Source: Alectoria sarmentosa (lineage: Eukaryota > Ascomycota > Lecanoromycetes > Lecanorales > Parmeliaceae). From it: a DNA stretch of 64,000 bases. The translations under genes were made by a program, and so were the position numbers. The stretch is from assembly GCA_009733775.1 (NCBI GenBank), contig WOGZ01000202.1, forward strand, positions 1 to 64,000, written 5' to 3'. The notes beneath the pieces are model-generated. The model searched no databases and was not told where the DNA came from. It saw only the letters and a program-made list of their open reading frames with translations. Shown piece after piece: positions 43,871-54,508 of the stretch. Numbering within the stretch: position 1 is the first letter of the stretch; the number at the start of each line of letters is the position of its first letter.

Positions 43871-46665
43871 GGGAGCCCCTAGGCGTAAACCCCCTGTCTA
43901 GTAGGCGTATACCCCCATGTTTATTAAACGTATACCCCCCCAGATCGGGTTAACTGATATCAAAACGTTAACTTAATCAGATAAAAACCCCGCAGATAAC
44001 CGAAATAGGGTCGAATACCTTTAAGATTTTTCGCGTTTTATAGAAAATACAATATCACATTTATTTTTTTATTTTTTTATTAATTCAACAACAATAATTA
44101 TAAAATCGTCTTTCGACGATTAAATGAACGTCGACGTCGACGTTTTCATTTTACGCATATAATAAAACGTCGATTCTCAAAATTATGTCGTTATTAAAGA
44201 TTTTATTAAGCAATTTAAAGATGATATTATCAAAAAAATATAAATACGTTGCGATCGCGATGAAAAATCAAAAAAAAAAAAGTATAAATAAACGTATTAT
44301 CTCAAATCGATTAATAAATTGTTTATTTAAAATTATTATTTAACGCATTAAAATAAACGAGATATAAACGAATTAAATTTTTCGAATAATAAGATTTATA
44401 TATAATTATAAACGCACGTTATTTAAATTTCATTTTTTATTATAAAAAATTATTATGATTTAAAAGATTCAAAATATTATTATTAATTAAACGCGCATTA
44501 AATCTCGATTTTTTTAATTTTTTTTTATTTTTACGCTTTGATATTGATGAAAAAGATTTTATTTTTAAATCACACGATGTTTATAATATTAAAATCAAAA
44601 TTAAAAGCGATGCGCTTAAAATATTAATTTTTATATAAATTTTTATATAATAATTGTATATATAAAAAAAAAAATTTATATCTATAATTAAATATTTAAA
44701 TTAATAATAAATAAAGCGTTTTTTCTTTATTAAAAATCGTTATATCGCATTTTATAATTAAATTTAAAAATTTAATTATAAACTTTATATATTAAATTAA
44801 TAAATATAAAATTTCGTTATTTATAATTATTAAAGTTATGATTTTTGATATATTGCCTTATATAAACTTTATTTTTATTAAATCGAAATATATTTTAAAT
44901 TATACGTGAATAATACGATAATTAATAACTTTATATAACGAGTTTAAGATTTTACATTTAAATATATTATTAACAAATTATTAAATGATTTTAATTAATG
45001 TTTATATTATTATTATTTTAAATGTTAAGCATATACTTTATATATAATACGTTAAAAATAACGTTATTATTAATTATAATAAGTTTTTTGATAATCAAAA
45101 GAAATTTAATATATTTAAAAAAGATTTTAAACGCATTTTATACGCAAAAATAGAAAAAGAATTCGAGCACGAATAAAATATTTTATATAAAAATTATGTG
45201 AAAAAATATTTATAAGTCGTTAATTATATCGTCGACAATTTAATATCTTAAAAGAAAAAGTTCGTGATTTTTTAAATTAATTAATATTTATATTTCGACA
45301 ATCGTGTAATTTTAAAAAATGAAAAAAATAACGAGAAGTTTAAAAAGAAGCTAAATAACTATTTTATTAATAATTTAAAAATTATCGTCGATGTTATTAA
45401 CATTATGCTTGAAAATAAACGTTATAATTATAATATATTTTTTAATAAAGTTAAAATGCGTTTATCTTTATATATTAAAAAGTTTATTTTTCGAAATTTC
45501 TTTATTAAAGTATCGTTATTTATTTTAAAAAAAATGTTATTTAAATATTTAAAAGTTATTAATTATAATATAATATCGTATATTAAATATTTTATTATAA
45601 TAATAAAGTTATCGTGTGCGTATATAATAAAATAACGCATATTAAAAAAAATTAAAGTATTAAAAATTAAAGATATTCATTTTCATTAATGATTTGAAAA
45701 GTTTATACGCGATTATTATAAAGTAATCGTGATCGAAAATAACGATAAAAAGAATATTAACGCTATAAATAAGTTTTTATATATTAACGAATTAATAATA
45801 ATTAAGTTTTTAAATCGATTTTCAAAAGCGAAAAATAAGAAACGCATTTATATATAAATCTTCGAAAACTTTATTTAACGCGAATTATTTGAATTTGAAT
45901 ATGTATAAAAATATTAATAACGAAAGCTAATTATTAAAATTAATCAAATAATTAATTAAAAGAGTATAATTATTATTAATAAGTTTTTTAAAATTACGAA
46001 TAATATTATTATAAAAGAAAAAAATGTTATATAAAATATTATAAAAAAAGAAAATGTTATATAAAATATTATACGAAAAATAATTATATAAGAGATAATT
46101 ATATAAAAGATAATTATATAAAGGATAATTATATAAAAAATAATTATATAAGTTATATAATCATTATTATAACGATAAAATAAAGATAAAAAATTTACGA
46201 TTATATAAAAACGATAACGAGATATTACGATATTAATATATATAAAAAATAACGAAATTATATTTAACTCTTTTTAATTATAAGAGATTATAATAAATAA
46301 TGCACATTTAAATACGATACACGTATTTTTAATAATAATTAAAAAAGTTTATTTATTAATTAAATTAGATTATAAAAAAATAATTTAAATATTTCGTTAT
46401 ATAACGATTTAAAATCGTTTAATATCTTTAATTTATAAAAAAAATTTAAGAAAACTTATTTTATTATCGCATTATTATTATTAAAAAATCTCGCGAGTAT
46501 TTTCGCTTGAGATTTAAATGTTCGATCTTATTTTAATTATTTGCGAGATTTTTATTTAATTAAATTAACGTCTTAATATCAACTATCTCGATTTGAAAGA
46601 ATATACGTTTAATAAATATAAGAGTATACGTTTATTAAATAAAGAATTTACGCTTAAAGACTTCT
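43871..46665 (+). mobile_element. Mutator-like element (MULE/FAR1-type), RIP-inactivated
   Basis: The left terminus begins GGGAGCCCCTAGGCG at 43871; the right terminus (ends 46665) is its inverted, mutated form, ending CGCTTAAAGACTTCT. The inverted repeats extend ~200 bp and include GTATACCCC iterons. Flanking bases are TTTCCAAA (43863-43870) and TTTTCAAA (46666-46673), an 8-bp target duplication differing by one C-to-T. Inside, the frame of 45405-45800 reads, through stops, as a transposase C-terminus: EVS/KVS-like FIKVSLFILKKML, then IKLSCAYII (cf. GLPCAH.I, the SWIM-like end) and KVLKIKDIHFH followed by two stops where W and R are expected (cf. DIHPHWRF). Long terminal repeats and 8-bp duplication agree with MULE biology. 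The element is dead. Confidence 0.72.
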
Positions 46666-48420
46666 TTTTCAAATTTCATAATCTCAATTTCGCCGTTTTT
46701 CGACTTTCATTATCGTTATATATTTCGCTTACAAAAAATGCCGCAGAGTTTTCAAGCTATCTTTAAAGTACAAATCGCTTTTATTAATTATATACGTCGA
46801 AAGCTTAATAATGTCTCTTTTAAGTCTTTATTATAAAGTATTTCGACGAGGAAATAAAATAAGATTTCGAAATATATTTTATTACTTTATTAAAACTTTC
46901 AATTAAATTAATCTCAAAAATTATCTTTAAACGATTTTATTAAATTAATTATTGCGCGTTGAAATTAAAATTAAATAGAGCGTAAAATACGATATCGTAA
47001 CTTAATTTATGATTTATATGATATCGTAACTTAAATTAAAATCGAGATATAAATGCTTAAAAAAATGATTCAAAAAATACGCGAAGTTATGTTTAAAAAA
47101 TCGTTATAAAAATAATAATGTCGAATTAATCGAATTAATAAACTTAATGAGAAAACGGAGTACACTTTATTATTTTAAAAAAAAAATCTATTTCAATTTC
47201 GTTTTATTTTATTCTTTTCTCGCCTCGTTGCGTAGCGTATTTTAATAACAAATATAAATTAAAGTTTAACGCGTATAATTACGTAATATACTTACGCATA
47301 ATTATATATAATTTATTATTTTAATTTATTAATATATATAAAAGAATAATGTAAATTTAAATTAAAATATTTTAAATTTATATATATAATTAATTATAAA
47401 TTTAACGTTATTTTTTATTTCAAATAAAGCTCGAATAACGACTTTTAAGTTTCTTAAACGCTTTTATTAAAATTTTATATATAAAAATCTTATATCTTTT
47501 ATCTTTTACTTTTTTAAAAATAAAATTTTATTATAATTTCGTAAATTATATAACTTAATATGCGCTTTTTAATAATATAAAAATATTAAAGTTTAAATAT
47601 ATATATATAAACAAATTAAGATTTATGAATTAAATTTATAATATTTAAGATAAATAAAGACGAATCGAATTTAAATAACGTCGATTAATCGAATTTTACT
47701 TACTTTTTATATATATATAATTTACCTTTATTGTTATATAATAAGTATTTATTTAATAATTTTATTTTTAATATATTTAATTAAGTAACTCGATTGTTTT
47801 TTTAATAAATCGTTTAAAATTATAATAAATAAGTTGATTTTGTTAATAACTCGATTTAAAATTATATATAATTAATTATAAGCGAAAATCTTCGATTGTA
47901 AACATAAATCGATTTATTATAAAAATTAATTTTGCGATTTATAAATCGTTATATTAAAAATTAAGCGAATTAAATATTAAATGCGTCGAAAAAAGTATAT
48001 AAATTATTCAAATCGAGCGAAGTACGAAAAATATACGTAATATATAATAACGTTTATTATTATATTTATTTTGAAAATGCGATAATTTATTAAAAACTTA
48101 ATGTGTGTGCAATAACTTGTATTGATAATATATAAAAAATACTATTTATGAAAAGTAATTACAAAAAGCGACATCGTGAAGAAGATGCGCACTCGTCAAA
48201 ACGCTAAATTAGATATAAACTAGCGCAAATATGAAAACATATTGAACGTATCGAGTATATTAAATATTAATATAAATATAACATAAACATATAAAGAAAG
48301 AAATCATAACACAATCGAATATTTTAAATTTAATATATTTAATTTATAAACGTGTTTTATTATATAAATTTTATAATTATTATAAATTTCTTAATAACAT
48401 TATTATATAACTTTATTTTG
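46666..48420. other. AT-rich DNA, unidentified
   Basis: CpA-poor, AT-rich sequence with no readable protein. A direct repeat of GATATCGTAACTTAA occurs at about 46993 and 47022. The patch 48080-48310 is less mutated (keeps CA and TG) but shows no gene. A stretch near 48010-48040 (ATATACGTAATATATAATAA) resembles sequence at 57698-57733, so a shared repeat family is possible. Confidence 0.45.
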
Positions 48421-51154
48421 ATTTCAAATAATGAAATAATAAAAAAATTGATTTAAAAACGTTTATTAATTCGATAAATAAAAGAAAGTTATTTTTTCGT
48501 TAACGATTTGATCACGATTAATATATATCGTTTTAATTTTAAAAAATTTATTAAAAATTTGATTATTAAATTGAATAACGTTTTTATTAAAAGTGTAAAA
48601 AATCGTTTTAAAGATATAAAAGTTAAATGCTCGATATAAATTTAAGTAACGATAAATAACATTAATAAGATTTGTGATAATGTTATTTAATAGTTAATCG
48701 ATAAATTAATCGATAATCTCTCGTTTTTTTATGCTTATTAAAATATTATTATTTACATTTAAAAAATTATTTGCGAATGTTTTTATATTAATACGATTTT
48801 ATTTAATTAAATTCGAATTACGAAATTTTATATTTTTCGTGAACTTGAATATTTAAATGTGATTTTATAAATATGAGATTTTTAAGATAAATGTAACGAT
48901 ACGTCTTAATTTAACGCTTTTGATAATCGATAAAATTTAATAAAAATCGTCGCAAAAGTATATAATTATATCATTAAACGATTTAAAATCTTTGCGAATA
49001 TCTTAAAATATATAATTAATAAACTCGATATTATAACGATTTTATATCGAAATTTTATTTTAAAAAATTAACTTAATTATATATATTAATTTAATTAAAT
49101 CGAATATATTTATAATATCGTAAAAAAAGTAAAAAATAACATTTAAAGAAATCTTAAAGCGAAAATAAACGATATAATCTTTTTAAAGAAAAATAAAAGC
49201 GATATTTAAAAAAGTTATAACATTATTATCTTAAAAATCTTTTCTATTTTTAATAAAACGATGTTTTAAAACATAATTTTATTAATATTCTCGTAATCGT
49301 TTAAAAATAAAAATTGATTATTAAAAAGAAATAGCGTTTTAAATAGCGTTTATAATCATTATTTAATTATTGTTAAAATTCGTTTATATTTTTTTTCAAA
49401 TATTTATTTAATAAAAACGTTTTTCGCGTAAAAAACGATTACGTTCGTCGTTATAATATTATATATAATATTTTTCAAATCGTTTTCATTTAAAATAACG
49501 AAAAAATGATATAGTTTTTATTAAATAAAGATATTAATGTTAATATATAAAACGATCGCTATAATAATGCTCTTCAAATCGCTTTTATTTAAAATAACAA
49601 AAAAATAATATAATTTCTTCTTAAAAAAATTATTAACGTTAATTTATAAGACGAAAAATATGAAAATGTTTTTTAAATTATCGTTTATAAAAATGACGAG
49701 AGAATAATATAGCTTTTATTTAAAAAAAAGTGTTAATGTTAATATATAAAGCGAACATTATAACATTGTTTTTTAAATTACTTTTTATAAAGATTATAAA
49801 AAGATAATATAGTTTTTATTTAATAAAAGCGCGCACGTTAATACTTATAACGAACTTTATAATAATGCTCTTTAAGATGCTTATAAAAAAGAATACGAGA
49901 AAGTAATATAATTATTACTTTAATATAGGGACGATGTTAATGCTCAGACTTTAAATTTTGATAATCTCTTTTAATTTGCTTTTTATTAAGATTATAATAA
50001 AGTCGTGAAATTTTTATTCGAAAAGATTATTAACGTTAACGCATAAGGCGAAAAATATGAAAATGTTTTTTATATTATCGTTTATAAAGATAAAGTAAAA
50101 GTAATATAACTTTTATTAAATGAAAATGTCGATGTTAATATATAAAACGATTATTATAATAATGCTTTTTAAATCGTTTTTATTTAAAACAATAAAAGGA
50201 TAATATAATTTTTATTAAATAAAAATATCGATATTAATATATAAGACGATCGTTATAATAATGTTTTTTAAGTCGCTTTTATTCAAAATAATGAGAGAAT
50301 AATATAATTTTTATTAAATAAAGATGTCGACGTTAATTTATAAAGCGAAGAATATGAAAATGCTTTTTAAATTGTTATTTATAAAGATAACGAAAGAGTG
50401 ATATAATTTTTTTCAAAATAACGAAAAAATGATACAATTTTTTCTTAAAGAGATTATCGACGTTAATTAATAAAGCGAAAAATATGAAAATGTTTTTTAA
50501 ATTATCGTTTATAAAAACAACGAGAAAATGATATAACTTTTATTAAATAAAGATGTCGATGTTAATGTAAAAAGGAGTCGCTATGATAATGCTCTTTAAA
50601 TCGCTTTTATTTAAAATAATGAAAACATAATATAACTTTTTCTTGAAAAGATTATCAACATTAATTTATAAAACGAAAAATATGGAAATGTTTTTCAGGT
50701 TGCCGCTTATAGAGGTGATGAGAAAATGATACAATTCTGATTAGACAAAGCTATCAATGTTAATGCATAAGACGGTCATTATGACAATGCAATTCAGGTT
50801 ACCTCTTACGATGAGAGCTTATCGATCGTACAAATGCTGCTACAAAAAAATGTTGATATTAATGTACGAGGTGGATGCTACTCCACAGCTTTGTTTGCAG
50901 CCTTGTCACAAAGGAATCTTCCAATGATCAAGCTCCTCTTTGTTCATTATGGATATGAAGCGCCGAACATAGCTCCTGAACAAGGTTACGATGGCATTGT
51001 GGAGTATCTCCTCAAGATTGTGAGAAACTCAGTTGATCCACATCTTGCTCTGGAGACCATAGGTGGTGGAGACTACGCTCAGAGACTGAGTAGTCATTTG
51101 TCCAGATTTTACTTGGGTGGAAGATGGACATACCTGAAGACTGCGAAGACATGA
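48420..51154 (+). pseudogene. Ankyrin-repeat gene dissolved by RIP
   Basis: From about 49440 to 50860 the sequence has a 99-bp (33-codon) period: GTTAAT..ATA marks recur near 49538, 49637, 49737 and 49836 and onward. Each unit reads as a degraded ankyrin repeat, of the form N.VN.*..YNNALQ.A....E....FLL. Stops stand where DVNAQ would place glutamine (CAA to TAA). The last repeat is readable: YDNAIQVTSYDESLSIVQML, then LLQKNVDINVRGG (50834 onward), and the frame closes at 51154 after a non-repeat tail. Mutation load falls sharply over 50690-50830. Upstream (48420-49440) is probably the N-terminal part of the same gene but cannot be read. Fungal proteins with such arrays are often NACHT/NB-ARC receptors; that is inference. 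Confidence 0.7.
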
Positions 51155-52328
51155 AGCCGTTGGACGGGCATACCTCTTAGGGTACCTCTGCTCCGGACAG
51201 CCAAAAGATGATGTCTTCCACAGAGAAATTGTGACCAGATGTCCAGTGTCGTACGGTAAGAGGTCTGGAAGGAGGTTGCCTCGTATTGACCACCCTTGGC
51301 GAGCTATCATCGGTATCTCGGAACGCTGCTGAAGCACAACAGCAGGAGCGCCGGTTCTGGATTTGCAAGGCACCTTCGATAGGAAATGAGTTGGTCACGT
51401 TGACCACGAAATATTTCTCTGGAAGTTCACTTATCATTATAGCACCCACCAGAACAGCAAGCGAGAGCAAACCTCCGAAAGCCTCAACCTCTGCTGCGGC
51501 AGGCGTAGGCAAGGCGTCGTCTACACGCAACCCACTCTAGACATCGCCGAGTACATCGAATGCAGTCCCTACGTGGTATACCCGCAGCCATCCTGGCATT
51601 CCCTTACTCAAACTTTACAAACCAGTTTCTCCATTGTTCCTGCGTTTGTCGCTCCTGTGCCTGCTGCTCTCTCAATCATTGTCGTCTCTTTTCAAGATCT
51701 GTGGCATGGTCTAGCTGCCAGATCTCTCGCTGACGGAGGAAGTCTTGCCAACCGGTGCGGGTTTCCGTCATCTGTCTTCGCGCTTCTTCCAAGTCGCGTG
51801 TATATGTCTGACGTTCCACTGCCCAATCTTGAAGTAGCTCCTGTAAACCTTGTTGCGCATTCTGCAGTGCCTCCAAGTCCGATCCAAATGCTCCTCGCCT
51901 GGAGCGGTAATTGTATTGCCCCGTCCACGGGTATTCACAACACGTTATGCGTCTACAGCATGTATCATGGTCCCGCCCTTTAATTTTGTACAATACGCTG
52001 TAGTTGAACAGCTAGTGATGATGAATCTACACGACAATGCTCTTCTTGCAACCCTTCTTCCCCAAGCACTTGTTTTCTCACGAAGACTATGGCAAGCATT
52101 CCTGAATAGTGCGCGCGTGGCCACTGCACCAGGGCTTCTCTATGAGAGGGTCCTACAGCACTGGGGAGGATCCTCGGACCAGGCGGAGGACGAGACACTT
52201 GTTCAATTGCGTCGTCGCCTCCTCCTTTCCATGGAGATGAATGCCAGAGCGGTGGAACTAAGATGAGACTGTTGATAGCCGGATTCCTGTAGTCTATATC
52301 CAACAAATGACAAACTCCTAATCCTACC
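51155..52328. other. Rearranged region; coiled-coil-like fragment at 51560-51993 (-)
   Basis: Normal-GC sequence between the ankyrin relic and the next fragment. On the minus strand 51993-51676 reads LEALQNAQQGLQELLQDWAV, then RQTYTRDLEEARRQMTETRT, ending LEKRRQ at a TGA. The same frame continues beyond it as LREQQAQERQTQEQWRNWF, so a coiled-coil protein part is interrupted by one stop. A plus-strand frame at 51850-52266 overlaps it and is less convincing. Other frames (51177-51540) have no domain. Confidence 0.4.
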
Positions 52329-52769
52329 CTAGCCTAAGTGCGGTGCTCGGCCGTCTTGATCTCTCGCGTCAATATTAGCCCTGCGTCTCTCCATCAGCAC
52401 CTCTTCCACCTCTCGATGCCCTTGCCGAGCAGCCCACCAGAGTGGTGTCCTACCGTCATTGTCTCTTGTCTCGACTTCAGCTTTGCCCATCTCGAGCAGC
52501 AGCATTACCACTTCTTTATGCTGCTGTTGGGCAGCTCCCCAGAGCGGTGTCCTGCCGTCCTTATCCTGACGCCTGCTCTCTCGCTCGATAAGCATATTCG
52601 ATAGCCAGTTGCGACTTCCTACATTTTGCGTCAGCCACGACGTAAAGTCGGGAATCTCTTGCGCCTTACTTATTTTACCAAAGGCTCGATGAGGGTAGGA
52701 TTGTAGTGGGATAGTATTTGAAAATATAGATAGAGACAAGCTAGCACAGCAGAGCTGTACGTAAGACAA
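52329..52769 (-). pseudogene. Ankyrin-repeat fragment
   Basis: 146 codons on the minus strand. Two and a half ankyrin repeats are clear at the C-terminal side: DKDGRTPLWGAAQQQHKEVV, then MLLLEMGKAEVETRDNDGRT and PLWWAARQGHREVEEVLMER, ending at a DQDGRAP repeat start. The N-terminal ~45 residues are not repeat-like (EIPDFTSWLTQNVGSRNWLS). It lies immediately downstream of the APH gene and in the same orientation as the HET/NB-ARC relic 1.8 kb away. A complete small ankyrin protein is possible, but the array stops abruptly and no catalytic partner is attached. Confidence 0.6.
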
Positions 52770-52819
52770 GAAGACACAGCACTCTTGTCCCAGAGCGAGC
52801 TTATTAGTCTCACACCTCC
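52770..52819. other. Short gap between ankyrin fragment and APH gene
   Basis: Fifty bases; no feature seen. Confidence 0.4.
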
Positions 52820-54496
52820 TCAGTCAACTTCGATGTGATCTTGGAACGGCCAATTCTCCTCAATTTCTTTCCGTTCTTCCTCCGTATCTGCGGCATTCAA
52901 CATCTGCTCTCGTACATCATCCGCCCTGGCTTTGGCTACCTTGTAAAGAGCAATTGGGACACGGCCGTCAATGTCGATAGTAAAGCAAGTGCGAAGGACT
53001 TGCATTTGTCTATCAGCCTCCTGTTGCTTGTCGTTTACTGCGAGGCATTGCGTAATCTCCTCCTCGGTATATTGAGCCGGGTTTCGAGACTGTTTTGCTT
53101 GTAGCGAATTGATGGCAGACCAGTGCTTTAAAACGTTGATGATTTTTGCTTTCAAAAAGATATTGTCTCCTTCCCAAGGTCTTGCGGCCGTGTCAAACAG
53201 CCTATTAATCATGGCAAGGTTGGGATTTCCGATAGCATTGAAGTGCTCTTTGTTCATTCTGTTCGTAAATCCAACGTAGAAGTAGTGTACCTGGCGTCTA
53301 CGGTATGTCTCTTGCTCAACTTCTTGTTCACTTGGCGTCAACTCATCGAACGTGTCTGACAGTTTGGGACGCCGCAATCTCTCAGAGTCATCGTCGCCCC
53401 AGTTTTGGAAATGTTTCGGTATCCCGGCTTCTAGAAAGAGTGGCAGCACAGAGGTATGCTGCCAATCTATCAAGCCAGTGATCTCCCCTGAGCTTGATAT
53501 GAAGATGTTGTTAGGAGACAGATCAGGGTGACGGATAGTGGGCTTGTTGAGGCCGTTTTGGGATGGCACTACTAACGGAGCCAGTTTCAGGTAACCGCGC
53601 AGACTCTGCTTTTGGATATGCGGGTCAACCTCTTGATAGCCATAGAATGCTCTGTAAAGCGGTTCACGAGGCAGCCGAGGTTGGCCGAAACACTCAAGCC
53701 AAGCTAATTCCTTTCCCCTACTGATTTCATGACGTCCTCTGCGTGTTTCCCTTGCTTCGTCAATGATCGGACGCGGACTCGAATATCAGGAATACTTACG
53801 AGGTCCTCGATTCACAGTCAGCTTATCTCGACAGCTGTACCACCACAAGTATGCGGCCGAAGGTCCAATGCAGAACTCCCTTTCGTCTGCGTTCGTACTC
53901 GCAGAGCCTAGAGCCACATTGTCAAGGCCTTCTTGGGACTCTAAGAATGATGAACAGTAGAGACTACCACAAGCGGGTAATTGAATCTGGAAAAGTTTCC
54001 TCTTTAGGCCGACGATTTTCTCAATCACCTTTATCCTCTCTTGAAGATTCATTGTGTACCAAGTGTGTTCCAGCTCTTGACCTTCCACCTTGGCCATGAT
54101 CATGTATTCGGATCCCACTGGATTGCTAGCTGTTGTTTGGAAGTCGAATATATGGGGGACAGGGATGCCATTCTGTCTTAAAAAGTGCATGATAGCAACC
54201 TCACTGGCGATACCAAACGTCCGAGGAAGGGTACAAGTATAAGGCAAGCGAGCAATGATCGTAATGCCGTCGGCGAAGATTGCCTCGAAGACGCGATATG
54301 AGCCACCTTCGGCAAGCTTGGAAAAGTTCAGAATCGACTCCAAGGGTTTCTTTGCGGCTTTGGCGATGATCCGAAGCAACGCAGGCACATCGAAGACTAG
54401 GTGTCGCTCGGCACGTCTTTTTCGCTCATTATACCTTGACGAGGTACAATTTAGCAATGCGCTACTCCACCGCAACTCAAATGCACTCACAGCCAT
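52820..54496 (-). pseudogene. APH-family phosphotransferase, one-base frameshift
   Basis: Exon 1 runs from 54496 to about 53798 (NFSKLAEGGSYRVFEAIFAD with the nucleotide-binding strand, ARLPYTC, EVAIMHFLRQNGIPVPHIFD). A 49-nt intron (GTAAGT..GCAAG) leads to AEDVMKSVGER; after a one-base deficit near 53706-53714 the frame resumes as ELAWLECFGQPRLPREPLYR. The catalytic loop HPDLSPNNIF (near 53530) and metal-binding GLIDWQHTS follow, then a long C-terminal extension ending at 52820. This is the fungal APH/Aim9-like phosphotransferase family. Both catalytic motifs are intact, so the break is recent or a sequencing error; a longer intron ending at GCAGAG could also rescue the frame but loses the conserved VMKSVGER string. 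Substrate unknown. Confidence 0.7.
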
Positions 54497-54508
54497 CTCC
54501 CGGAGATG

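Noticed and set aside
45405..45635. Intact 76-codon frame in the AT-rich block
   Set aside because: It is the longest unbroken piece of the dead MULE transposase, not an independent gene.
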